From positions 1 through 14,635 of the forward strand of contig DJMK01000014.1 in assembly GCA_002436485.1 (NCBI GenBank): a DNA stretch of 14,635 nt, written 5' to 3'. Source of the DNA: Proteobacteria bacterium UBA6492. Its GTDB lineage: Bacteria; Pseudomonadota; Gammaproteobacteria; UBA6429; Thiohalophilaceae. Positions 1-7,790 of this stretch are shown here, piece by piece. Positions within the stretch are counted from its first letter, which is position 1, and the number at the start of each line of letters is the position of its first letter. The position numbers were made by a program, and so were the translations under genes. The notes beneath the pieces are model-generated. The model ran no database searches and had not been told where the DNA came from. It saw only the letters and a program-made list of their open reading frames with translations.

Positions 1-462
1 ATATCCATGGCGATGACCGCAGCAGAAACAGGACACCTGGTACTGGGTACTCTGCATACCAGTAGTGCAGTAAAGACCCTGGATCGCATTATCGATGCCA
101 TGCCCATTGAACAAAAAACATTGACACGTGCTTTCCTTTCCAATCATCTGAACGCTGTAATTAGTCAGAAATTGATACGTACCGCAGATGGAAGACATCG
201 CAAGGCCATACTTGAAATCATGTCGCACAATACAGCGATCGCAAACATGATTATGACCAATAAGATCTTCCAGATTCCGTCAATCATACATACAAATACA
301 GACAGTGGTATGCAGCTACTTGATCAAGCCCTGATCGAGGCGCTACAGAACAAGGAATTGGATCCGGATGATGCCTATTTACATGCCAATGACAAGAAAT
401 TGTTTCAGCGTTTCGTAACCAACCCCGATCTGCTCCCCCAAGTAAACCTGGCGGTTACCTGA
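1..462 (+). CDS. PilT/PilU-family type IV pilus retraction ATPase, C-terminal part (5' end outside window)
   Basis: The reading frame is open from base 1, so the gene starts upstream; the ATG at 7 is internal. The visible part, about 153 residues, begins inside the His box of secretion-type ATPases (TAAETGHLVLGTLHT) and runs through the C-terminal helical region to a TGA at 460-462. The Walker A and B boxes would lie outside the window. This family forms hexamers at the cytoplasmic base of the type IV pilus and uses ATP to pull pilin out of the fibre. The residues matching the PilT AIRNLIRE motif are diverged (NTAIANMIMTNKIF), so this copy is more PilU-like or an atypical PilT. It lies two bases before a second ATPase of the same family and is surely co-transcribed with it. 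The family call is firm; the choice between PilT and PilU is not. Confidence 0.9.
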   Translation: MSMAMTAAETGHLVLGTLHTSSAVKTLDRIIDAMPIEQKTLTRAFLSNHLNAVISQKLIRTADGRHRKAILEIMSHNTAIANMIMTNKIFQIPSIIHTNTDSGMQLLDQALIEALQNKELDPDDAYLHANDKKLFQRFVTNPDLLPQVNLAVT

Positions 463-464
463 TA

Positions 465-1583
465 ATGCAACGTATACATACATTCCTGGACCTGGTGGTG
501 AGACAAGGTGGATCAGATTTACACCTTGTGGCAGGTAACCCGCCACGCATACGATTGCATGGTATCGCCTACGCAATCAAGTACAGGGAATTGACCGAGG
601 ACGATGTACATGATCTGGTGCATGGCCTGATTCCCAAAAATAATCTGGAAGAATTTGAAAAAAAAGGCAATACTGATTTTTCCTATGAGTTTGGTGACGA
701 AGCACGTTTTCGTGTCAATGTCTTTCGACACCTTGGTGGACTGGGCGCAGTTTTTCGTGCCATCTCGAGCAAAACCCCCACACTTAACGAGCTTGGATTG
801 CCGCCTGTTATCAAAAACCTTACACGTCACACAAAAGGACTCATCCTGGTTACTGGTCCTACGGGGTCAGGAAAGTCTACCACACTTGCCTCGATGCTGG
901 ATTTTGTTAACTCTGAACGACATGGCCACATCATCACAATTGAAGATCCGGTGGAATATATCCATAAAACAAAACATTGCCTGTTCAGCCAGCGCGAGAT
1001 TGGCACTCATACATCATCTTTTCACAGCGCACTGATGTCCGCGTTACGTGAAGACCCAGATGTTATACTGGTTGGCGAAATGCGTGACCAGGAAACAATA
1101 CACCTCGCGCTGACCGCGGCCGAAATGGGCATCCTGGTAATGGCGACGTTACATACGAATGGTGCGGCTGCATCAATTGATCGTATTATCAACTCCTTCT
1201 CGGCAGGCGAAGAGCCATATGTAAGAACCATGCTCTCCACTTCTCTAATATCTGTGATTTCACAACAACTGGTCAGAAAGGCCGACAACAAGGGTCGAGT
1301 TCCGGCAGTCGAGATCCTGATTAACAATTCAGCCGTTTCCAACCTGATTCGAGAAGGCAAAAACGACCAGATTGAAAACGTCATACAAAGCGGGGGCATG
1401 CTCGGTATGCAACGCATGGATACTGCGCTAATGCGTCTCGTGGATGCAAACATCATTACTCCAGAAGAGGCCTATTTCAAGGCTCGTAACAAAGAAGGCT
1501 TCGAACATATGCTGGATGGTCACGAGTTAGTTGAAGAAGCTGCGTCATCAGAAGATGAACAGCATACGGTTAATTTACCCTAA
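465..1583 (+). CDS. pilT: PilT-family twitching motility / pilus retraction ATPase
   Basis: This is a complete 372-residue cytoplasmic ATPase, slightly longer than canonical PilT (about 345). Visible motifs in order: an N-terminal PAS-like region including QGGSDLHL (14-21); Walker A GPTGSGKS (131-138); Asp box TIEDPVE (158-164); Walker B ILVGEMRD (201-208); His box around AAEMGILVMATLHTN (218-232). A PilT-style motif, AVSNLIREGK (290-299), matches the AIRNLIRE element needed for retraction in PilT. The C-terminus is acidic (EEAASSEDEQ). The ATG at 465 lies two bases after the stop of the preceding paralogue, suggesting translational coupling. An FHA-domain gene follows after 21 bases. The symbol means PilT-type; since two paralogues sit in tandem and the standard pilT neighbours are not seen, this may be an accessory copy with its own pilus or regulatory role. 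Confidence 0.92.
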   Translation: MQRIHTFLDLVVRQGGSDLHLVAGNPPRIRLHGIAYAIKYRELTEDDVHDLVHGLIPKNNLEEFEKKGNTDFSYEFGDEARFRVNVFRHLGGLGAVFRAISSKTPTLNELGLPPVIKNLTRHTKGLILVTGPTGSGKSTTLASMLDFVNSERHGHIITIEDPVEYIHKTKHCLFSQREIGTHTSSFHSALMSALREDPDVILVGEMRDQETIHLALTAAEMGILVMATLHTNGAAASIDRIINSFSAGEEPYVRTMLSTSLISVISQQLVRKADNKGRVPAVEILINNSAVSNLIREGKNDQIENVIQSGGMLGMQRMDTALMRLVDANIITPEEAYFKARNKEGFEHMLDGHELVEEAASSEDEQHTVNLP

Positions 1584-1604
1584 CTATTAGAAAAGACGAG
1601 CAAA

Positions 1605-2273
1605 ATGCCGAAACTTATCATGACACTGGATGGCGCCGTTATTCGTGAATACACGATTGAAAAGGACAGCCTGAGTATTGGCCGCAAGCATGGAAATGAT
1701 ATCCAACTCAATGATCTTACAGTGAGTGGCCGCCACTCCTTGCTCACCATGATGGGTGAGCATGCCTATATCGATGATCTAGGCAGCACCAATGGTACAT
1801 TGTTGAATGGTGCCCGGGTAGCAAAGTCTGTGTTAAAGCATGGCGATGTTATCCAGGTTGGTAATTACCAGTTCACCTTTTTCGATAACGAAGAAACTGA
1901 GTACGAACCTACCATGTTTTTGCGCGCTGAAATTGAAGACACGCAAATCATACAGACCAACCCGCCTGTCCCGTCTGATGCGAAAGGTGAACCACTTGCT
2001 GCAGTTAAAATTATCAGTGGGCCACTTAAGGACAAAGTGCTTGAACTCAGAAAGCCTTTCAATACACTTGGATTCAATGGTATCAAGATGGCCATGATAG
2101 CCCGCAACCCTAATGGTTATACAATTTCATCTATCAAAAGCAACAAGCTTCGCCGCGCCAATGATTCCCCGACTGTGAATGAAAAAGAAATTACCGCCGA
2201 GGCCATGATATTAAAAAACCATGACATCATCGAGCTGGCGGGTACCGAAATGGAATTTTTCTACATTGACTAG
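1605..2273 (+). CDS. FHA-domain protein with a second, degenerate FHA-like domain
   Basis: A 222-residue soluble protein with no signal peptide or membrane segment. Residues about 3-93 form a forkhead-associated domain with the usual phosphothreonine-binding signature: SIGRKHGND (24-32), SGRHSL (41-46) and a STNGTLLNG run near 60-68. FHA domains bind phospho-Thr on partner proteins. A linker (about 94-130) leads to a second region, about 131-222, starting VKIISGPLKDKVLEL and ending DIIELAGTEMEFFY. It has the beta-strand pattern of an FHA fold but lacks the GR, SxxH and NG residues, so it probably cannot bind phospho-Thr in the usual way. The ATG at 1605 is preceded by a purine-rich stretch (agaaaagacgag). 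Its position after two pilus ATPases suggests a regulatory or scaffold role for them. No kinase or phosphatase gene lies in the window, so the signal it reads is unknown. Confidence 0.88.
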   Translation: MPKLIMTLDGAVIREYTIEKDSLSIGRKHGNDIQLNDLTVSGRHSLLTMMGEHAYIDDLGSTNGTLLNGARVAKSVLKHGDVIQVGNYQFTFFDNEETEYEPTMFLRAEIEDTQIIQTNPPVPSDAKGEPLAAVKIISGPLKDKVLELRKPFNTLGFNGIKMAMIARNPNGYTISSIKSNKLRRANDSPTVNEKEITAEAMILKNHDIIELAGTEMEFFYID

Positions 2274-2275
2274 TC

Positions 2276-5200
2276 TTATTTAAAGGCAAATAGTACTGAT
2301 TTAATCCCGTTTTTGATATCGATACCTGCAGAAAACAGGGCAGGTATTACTATCAGCGTAATCATTGTTGCAAAAATAAGCCCCCAGGACAACGCTAATG
2401 CCATTGAGGATACAAACGGATCCAGTCCGCCCCAACCGTATGCCGTTGGTAAGAGACCCATAATCGTCGTTGCGGCTGTCAACAAGACTGCACGCAAACG
2501 ACGCCGACCGGCCGTAACGATTGCTTCATGTCGTGACATACCTTTTTTAATATTACGCTGAATAAATACCAGTAAGACAAGCGAACTATTTACTACCACG
2601 CCTGTCAACGCCACCATTCCCAGTGTCGACATAAATGATAGCGGCATCGGTTTCCACAGTAGATCATGTAGATAGAAACTGACAATCACACCAATTACAC
2701 CGAACGGTATTGCAAGCATCACTGCCAGCGGATAGCCAAGATTGTTAAATTGAATTGCCAACAGGAAAAATATTGCTAACAGGGCAAACATAAACGCAAC
2801 AGCCAAATCAAACATCGACTCCTGGTTTTTCTCGTTCTCGCCGCCATAGGTCGCACTCACATCATCGGCAAAATCTCCCATCCATGCTTGTTGATCTTTT
2901 TGAACCATGCTATTTAATCGGCTGCTGGTCAACTTGGCGGGATCGATATTTGCCATCACGCTGATTATCTTGCGCCCCTCTTTGTGCCTGATATTGGTAT
3001 ATCCTTGCTGCTCGGTAAAGCTGGCGATTCGCTCGAGCGTCACCATCCCGCCGCGATTATTCAGTATTTGCAATTTTCGAAGTTGTTGAATCTGGCTTGC
3101 TGCACTGTCCTCCGGGAAACGAATGGTGATGTCGACTTCTTCATTTTCCCAACGGGTTGTTGTGACTCGCAGACCATCCACCGCTGCGCGAATGTGACTT
3201 GACGCTGTTGTCAAATCGATACCTGCATAAGCGGCCAATGCCTTGTCAAATTCAATTCGTAATTCATCGTCCCCCGGTAACAGATCGCTTTCGATCGTCG
3301 TGATCCCGTCAATATTGGCCAGGTACGCCATGAGTTGGCCTGCTACTTTCTCACTGTCCTCTATGTTCCTGGATGACAGTTCGACCTGTAGCGCCCTGCC
3401 AGTTGGTGGGCCAGGTCGAATCTCTTCAAAAGCGAACTGAAGATCTGGGAAGTTATTTTGCACAGAATCACGGACCCGAAACATTTCTTTAAGTGCATCA
3501 TGCTCTGGTCTGACCACGGCCGGTGTATATATCGCGCGTATCTGGCCAAATCGACTGCCCTTTTGGATAGTGGGATCGCCTCCATCCTTGGCCATTTGGC
3601 CCGTTGTAATCAGGGTGGCTTCCAGATATTCCGGCTTAATCATGTCACGGATATGCTGGTCGACTTCTTTTAGTGTTATGCGCATTTCTTCCAGGCTGGT
3701 GCCTGGTTCGCTGGTTACACGCACGAGGTATTGTTCAATACCGACTGGAGGAAACAACTCGAAACGCATTTTATCTGACTTGGCAAGTATAATACTCCCA
3801 GCGAGCATGAGCATTGCGAGAACAACCATCAACCAGTGATGCTCCAGGGTAAACTTAAGAAAATCACCATACTTATGCTCAAGCCATTTCAACCAGGCAC
3901 GCTCTCGCACCTGGTGTCCCGGTTTGGTCAAATGGGCAACATGATTGGGTAATATTAAAAATGACTCGAGCCAGGAGAGGGAAAGTAAGAGTATAGCAAC
4001 GATTGGAATGGCAATTATAAATTTACCAATGATGCCGGAAATAAACATCAATGGCGCGAATGCAACGATCGTGGTCAGAATGGTGGTTGTTACAGGCCCG
4101 AGTAATTCTGTAGCACCGATTACCGCCGCCTTGCTTCTTGATTCGCCCTGTTCAAGATGGAAAGCAATGTTCTCGCCAAGAATAATCGCATCATCCACAA
4201 GCATGCCAAGCACCATGATAAAAGCCATCATGGAGATGAGGTTCAGGGTTACACCAGACAGATAAAGCAGGAAGAGGCCAAGCAGAATCACGATAGGCAA
4301 ACTGATCGTCGTTGAGATGGCAACAGAAGGCCGCAAGAAAATGACCAGAGTGATCAGTACCAGCAACGCACCAACCATACCATTATTGGTTAACACGCCA
4401 AGTCGTAGGCGTGCAAAACGGGAAAAATCTTCAAATGTCGCAATAGAAATATTCTCGCCATACACACCAGGTATGGTATCCAGATAAGATTTAATATTGT
4501 CTACCGTATCAATGATATCTGCATCGGACTTTTTCATTACCACCATGTGCACGGCCGGTTCTCCAGAGACATCCTGGTAAATAGATGCCTTTTCCAGTCG
4601 CGCGGCAACCGTAGCAACATCCGCAAGGCTTATGCCCTGCCCTAATTCATTGGCGCGCAAAACCAGGTTTGCGGCATCCTCGGCGCTATCAAATTCGCCG
4701 ATAATGCGGACTGTTTTCTGGCCAGATTCCGTATCGATACCACCACCCGACGCATTAATATTCCATTTTTTAAGTACATCAGCGATTTCACCGACTGTGA
4801 TCCGCTGTTGGCGTAGTTTTTCGGGGTTAACCGTAATACCTATCTCTGTCTTTCTATCTCCAACGACCTGCACTCTACCAACGCCCTCTACCTGCAACAG
4901 GTCATCTTCGATCTGATTGCTGATGCGTTTCAAAGTTACTTCATCAAGTGGCGCGGAAATTGCCAACTGAATAACCGGGAATACACGTGCATCGACCTCG
5001 GTAACATACGGTTCATCAGGCAAGTCAGACGGAAGGCGTGCCCGATCTACGGCCTGCTGGACTTCATTGGCTATTTTTTCACGGTTACTGGAATCCGGAT
5101 CTAGCTCAAGTAAGATCTTGGCTGAACCGGGGAAAGACACCGAGGTCATGGTATCGATACCATGAAGCACCTTTAGCTCCTGTTCCATAGGTATGACTAT

Positions 5201-5389
5201 CAGGCGTTCGATTTCCTCAGGAGAAGCACCTGGTTGTGCGACATTTATCTGTATTTTATCAAGGTTGACATTTGGAAAGGCTTCGCGATTGATCTTGAAG
5301 ATTGCAAAAACACCAATAGCAATTATAAAAAAAGTGATTAAGCTGACTACCAACCCACGCGTTACTAAAAAATTAATAATTGAAGTCAC
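2276..5389 (-). CDS. RND-family efflux pump, inner-membrane permease (AcrB/HAE-like)
   Basis: A 1037-residue protein, full length for the family (AcrB about 1049). It has the RND pattern: N-terminal membrane helix (about 12-31), a large periplasmic domain, a block of membrane helices (about 335-480), a second periplasmic domain, and a final block (about 860-1022). The helix-4 proton-relay pair is present as GMLVDDAII (D399, D400). In helix 10, AcrB has a Lys (K940); here the aligned segment is TGVVVNSSLVLL with Asn (N934). It would export small hydrophobic compounds using proton entry. The start is GTG at 5389, overlapping the upstream TolC-like stop as GTGA, with GGTGAG (complement of 5395-5400) five bases before it. 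It is last in the operon, ends two bases from the convergent FHA gene, and no adaptor gene accompanies it. Metal efflux is less likely from the DD motif, but substrate cannot be deduced. Confidence 0.94.
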   Translation of the reverse strand: MTSIINFLVTRGLVVSLITFFIIAIGVFAIFKINREAFPNVNLDKIQINVAQPGASPEEIERLIVIPMEQELKVLHGIDTMTSVSFPGSAKILLELDPDSSNREKIANEVQQAVDRARLPSDLPDEPYVTEVDARVFPVIQLAISAPLDEVTLKRISNQIEDDLLQVEGVGRVQVVGDRKTEIGITVNPEKLRQQRITVGEIADVLKKWNINASGGGIDTESGQKTVRIIGEFDSAEDAANLVLRANELGQGISLADVATVAARLEKASIYQDVSGEPAVHMVVMKKSDADIIDTVDNIKSYLDTIPGVYGENISIATFEDFSRFARLRLGVLTNNGMVGALLVLITLVIFLRPSVAISTTISLPIVILLGLFLLYLSGVTLNLISMMAFIMVLGMLVDDAIILGENIAFHLEQGESRSKAAVIGATELLGPVTTTILTTIVAFAPLMFISGIIGKFIIAIPIVAILLLSLSWLESFLILPNHVAHLTKPGHQVRERAWLKWLEHKYGDFLKFTLEHHWLMVVLAMLMLAGSIILAKSDKMRFELFPPVGIEQYLVRVTSEPGTSLEEMRITLKEVDQHIRDMIKPEYLEATLITTGQMAKDGGDPTIQKGSRFGQIRAIYTPAVVRPEHDALKEMFRVRDSVQNNFPDLQFAFEEIRPGPPTGRALQVELSSRNIEDSEKVAGQLMAYLANIDGITTIESDLLPGDDELRIEFDKALAAYAGIDLTTASSHIRAAVDGLRVTTTRWENEEVDITIRFPEDSAASQIQQLRKLQILNNRGGMVTLERIASFTEQQGYTNIRHKEGRKIISVMANIDPAKLTSSRLNSMVQKDQQAWMGDFADDVSATYGGENEKNQESMFDLAVAFMFALLAIFFLLAIQFNNLGYPLAVMLAIPFGVIGVIVSFYLHDLLWKPMPLSFMSTLGMVALTGVVVNSSLVLLVFIQRNIKKGMSRHEAIVTAGRRRLRAVLLTAATTIMGLLPTAYGWGGLDPFVSSMALALSWGLIFATMITLIVIPALFSAGIDIKNGIKSVLFAFK

Positions 5390-6888
5390 TGCCGCTCACC
5401 GCCTGATGACAAGGCCTCGACGCGATTATTAAGCGTAGACTCATCCCATAACAAGCCCATTAGTAATGATAAATTGGCAATGCTGCGCGACAAGGTCACT
5501 TTCTGGTTTTGATGCAGCAAATAGCTAACCTGTAACGATTCCTCGAAGTCGATTAACTCGTTGGTTGTAGCGCGGCCTTGTTTATACCGGGCAAATGCCT
5601 CCTCGATTTTCTGTTGTTCGACTTTATAGTGAGCAAGGTTACTTTTTACTGCACGCTTATTGGCGCTGACCTGCGCCAACAGGCTGTCGACCTGGTAACG
5701 CAAATCATCTTCGATACGTTTTATCTCTTTCTCGGCTTTTTCTTTTTGCAGCATCGCCTGGTAGAGATTGGCATCAAATCCTTGTTTATCAAACGAATAA
5801 CGATACTCCAGCTGGGCTGCGCCAACGACTTCGTTATCATCAACACTCCCCGCCAAAACATCACCGCTTACATTGCGATTACCAACAGAGAGTATCAGGT
5901 CGAGCTGATCTCGCTTCTCATCTTTGGCCAGGGCTATTTCTGCTGCGGCCAATTCCAACTGACTCCTTTGCAGGTTTAGCTCGGGATTGCGGCGATAAAC
6001 AGTCTCAAGAATCTTCTGGTATTCACTGACATCAATATTAACAGCGTGAGAGACCGCCGGAATTAACTCCTGGTTTGGTGGTAACCCCATAAGCCGGTTC
6101 AGCTCGGTTCGTTGTTGATACCAGACAACCTGTAAACTGTCGAACTGGGCGACCTGTCGTTTTAACTGGGATTCGACACGCAAGATATCTTTTTTCTCAG
6201 AAAGACCAAGCTTCCTGTTCTTATCAATAAATACCATCAGGCGTTGCGCGCGATCGATTGCTCTTTGTGCATCCTTGATACGAATATGGGTAAATAACAG
6301 ATCATAATAGAGCAGCATTGACTGTTGAATCAGATTGTCAACCAGCAGGCGTTGATTAGCTTCCTGTAGAGAAAGGCCCGACCTGGCGGTGAGTAAACCG
6401 GCTGCATACTGTGGATTGTCCTTACCTTGCGCGAATGGGATCCGGTATTTCAGATCAAGATCGGTTCGTTCAACAGGGTTTGGCAACAAAGGGCTGATCG
6501 TCGCATCACTATCATCGTGACTATAGGCGCCTGATAATTCGATGCTGGAACCAGACTCAAATGTTCTGCCAACACCTACGCCAGCTGCATAACGATCTGT
6601 CGGGGAGTCAATAAACGAAAGATCACGAGACATTCCTGCCCTTGCAGACAGCACCCAGCCAAGCTGACTTTCTACCTTGGCAAATTCCTGGCGTGCACGT
6701 TGTATTTCAATGGCAGCAACATCCAGTGAGGGATAATGCCTGACAATATTATCAATAACCTCGGAAAGCTGGAGCGCTTTTTCTGTTTTCTGTTGTTTTG
6801 CGTAAACAACTTGTAAACATGCCAGGCTAGCAGTAATAAATAGCATCACTGTTAATGCGCTTTTAATTCGATAAGCCGATTCATACAT
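5386..6888 (-). CDS. TolC-family outer-membrane efflux channel
   Basis: A 500-residue outer-membrane factor. Residues 1-30 form a Sec signal peptide (basic start with RIKS, hydrophobic core, likely cleavage after VVYA at 30). The mature part has the TolC layout: long helical and coiled-coil stretches rich in Ala, Gln, Leu and Glu (about 40-75, 180-270, 300-330, 380-490), with beta-barrel segments between (for example about 115-160 and 335-370). A trimer of such proteins would form the exit duct for the RND pump encoded directly downstream. The ATG at 6888 lies inside the end of the TetR gene (8-base overlap), and the stop overlaps the GTG of the RND gene by 4 bases, so the three genes are one coupled transcript. 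A Cys at 24 (SLAC) resembles a lipobox only weakly; ordinary signal peptidase I cleavage is preferred. Confidence 0.91.
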   Translation of the reverse strand: MYESAYRIKSALTVMLFITASLACLQVVYAKQQKTEKALQLSEVIDNIVRHYPSLDVAAIEIQRARQEFAKVESQLGWVLSARAGMSRDLSFIDSPTDRYAAGVGVGRTFESGSSIELSGAYSHDDSDATISPLLPNPVERTDLDLKYRIPFAQGKDNPQYAAGLLTARSGLSLQEANQRLLVDNLIQQSMLLYYDLLFTHIRIKDAQRAIDRAQRLMVFIDKNRKLGLSEKKDILRVESQLKRQVAQFDSLQVVWYQQRTELNRLMGLPPNQELIPAVSHAVNIDVSEYQKILETVYRRNPELNLQRSQLELAAAEIALAKDEKRDQLDLILSVGNRNVSGDVLAGSVDDNEVVGAAQLEYRYSFDKQGFDANLYQAMLQKEKAEKEIKRIEDDLRYQVDSLLAQVSANKRAVKSNLAHYKVEQQKIEEAFARYKQGRATTNELIDFEESLQVSYLLHQNQKVTLSRSIANLSLLMGLLWDESTLNNRVEALSSGGERQ

Positions 6889-7525
6889 GTTCTGTTACCC
6901 CCGAATCAAGGCTTATACCGTTAAAAAATATGTCAAGGTGCAATGCGATATAAGTAGCAATGTCATAATCGTCACTGTCAAACGGCGCCAATGATTTTTC
7001 CCAGATCACTGAGAACACAAGAGGAGATAAAAGAATGCGGGCCGCACTTTTGACGTCACATGATTCAAACTCCCCTTGCTCGATACCTTTGTAAAGAGCG
7101 TCTTCGAGTAATTTGCGTGCACGTTTGACCACATTATCGACATAATACCTGGCAAGTTCAGGGAAATGCGCGGCTTCAGAGACCATCAACTTGGGCATGT
7201 TTGCCAACCGTGTCTTACCAACATTGTCCCACCAGCTGTGAACAAGCATACGTATTAGTTCAGTTTGCGTACCCTGGAACTGTGCTGCATGCTCTTCTGC
7301 CTGCGCCACGACGGGCACGATTAACTCCTGCACCATGGCACGAAATAGCGATTCCTTATTATCGAAATACAGGTATACCGTCCCTTTTGATACACCTGCC
7401 TCAGCCGCCACGTCATCAAGCCTGGTCGCACTGAAGCCGTGCTGTACAAACAGATTTAATGCTGCATCGATAATTTCACCAGGTCGCGCCTCTTTACGCC
7501 TGCGCCAGCGGGTTTTTGGTTGCAT
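6881..7525 (-). CDS. TetR/AcrR-family transcriptional repressor of the efflux operon
   Basis: A 214-residue regulator with the TetR N-terminal DNA-binding domain: helix-turn-helix TRLDDVAAEAGVSKGTVYLY at 34-53, followed by FDNKESLF (54-61), the typical end of the domain. The rest is an alpha-helical ligand-binding and dimerisation region. It contains HSWWDNVGKT and PELARYYVDNV, as in TetR proteins with an AefR-type C-terminal domain. It is the first gene of the minus-strand operon, overlapping the TolC-like gene by 8 bases, so the regulator is co-transcribed with what it controls. A 14-bp palindrome lies 20 bases upstream of its ATG, downstream of a good -10 box, which fits autorepression. 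The ligand is unknown; by analogy with AcrR-like proteins it may be a pump substrate. Confidence 0.93.
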   Translation of the reverse strand: MQPKTRWRRRKEARPGEIIDAALNLFVQHGFSATRLDDVAAEAGVSKGTVYLYFDNKESLFRAMVQELIVPVVAQAEEHAAQFQGTQTELIRMLVHSWWDNVGKTRLANMPKLMVSEAAHFPELARYYVDNVVKRARKLLEDALYKGIEQGEFESCDVKSAARILLSPLVFSVIWEKSLAPFDSDDYDIATYIALHLDIFFNGISLDSGVTEHV

Positions 7526-7545
7526 TTTGTAGCACTTCTAATTAA

Positions 7546-7559
7546 TGACTCAATAGTCA
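7546..7559. promoter_or_regulatory. Probable TetR operator (perfect 5-4-5 palindrome)
   Basis: TGACT-CAAT-AGTCA is a perfect inverted repeat. With flanking bases the arms extend as TAATGACT / AGTCAGTA with one mismatch. It lies 20 bases upstream of the tetR ATG and just downstream of a predicted -10 box on the same strand, overlapping the expected transcription start. TetR-family dimers commonly bind palindromes of this kind, with TGACT/AGTCA-like arms. The site is seen directly; its binding by this TetR is inferred. Confidence 0.66.
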
Positions 7560-7565
7560 GTAATA

Positions 7566-7594
7566 AATATAGGTGAATTGAGCATAACATGCAA
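7566..7594 (-). promoter_or_regulatory. Predicted promoter of the tetR-tolC-RND operon
   Basis: Read on the minus strand: TTGCAT (complement of 7589-7594), 17 bases, then TATATT (complement of 7566-7571). The -10 matches the sigma-70 consensus at 5 of 6 positions; the -35 is weaker, with TTG conserved. Transcription would begin near 7559, inside the palindromic operator, giving a leader of about 34 bases before the tetR ATG at 7525. No stronger candidate was seen on this side of the intergenic region. Confidence 0.5.
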
Positions 7595-7621
7595 AAGTAT
7601 TTTCTTCATATTTTCAATAAG

Positions 7622-7635
7622 TTAGATATCTCTAA
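7622..7635. promoter_or_regulatory. Second 5-4-5 inverted repeat, possible regulator site
   Basis: TTAGA-TATC-TCTAA is a perfect inverted repeat with the same arm and spacer lengths as the TetR palindrome but a different sequence. It lies 16 bases upstream of the candidate hydrogenase -35 box, where an activator could bind. The region is AT-rich, so chance is a real alternative. It does not match FNR (TTGAT-N4-ATCAA) or other sites that I know well. Confidence 0.28.
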
Positions 7636-7650
7636 AAGTGAAATAAGCTA

Positions 7651-7680
7651 TTGATGTCTGGGTGTAACAGCGTCTATCCT
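7651..7680 (+). promoter_or_regulatory. Candidate promoter of the hydrogenase operon
   Basis: TTGATG (7651-7656) and TATCCT (7675-7680) are separated by 18 bases and match the sigma-70 boxes at 4 of 6 positions each. They point towards hydB and would leave an untranslated leader of roughly 100 bases. Bases 7526-7790 contain no gene; besides the control sites listed here there is a small AAAGC-T-GCTTT palindrome at 7715-7725. No convincing sigma-54 -24/-12 pair or FNR box was found. This is a weak prediction. Confidence 0.3.
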
Positions 7681-7790
7681 TATTAACAGAAAGAGAAATG
7701 GCATTCACGGCATAAAAGCTGCTTTGCTGCCCTCTAAACCCGTATGATGGAACTATGCGCTGTCAACAAACCTGATAGTGCCGCGAGAAA

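Noticed and set aside
1022..1456. 144-codon open frame on the minus strand inside the PilT-type ATPase
   Set aside because: It is fully antisense to a gene with all the expected ATPase motifs; the product has no recognisable feature.
6811..6822. Lipobox in the TolC-like signal peptide (SLAC, Cys24)
   Set aside because: The -3 residue is Ser rather than Leu/Val/Ile, and a normal signal peptidase I site (VVYA) follows; the evidence favours a non-lipidated protein.
7651..7667. Possible FNR box at TTGATGTCTGGGTGTAA
   Set aside because: Only the left half (TTGAT) matches; the right half does not resemble ATCAA.
7700..7725. Possible sigma-54 promoter (tggcattcacggc) before hydB
   Set aside because: The GG and GC elements are separated by 8 bases, not 10, and the flanking consensus is missing.
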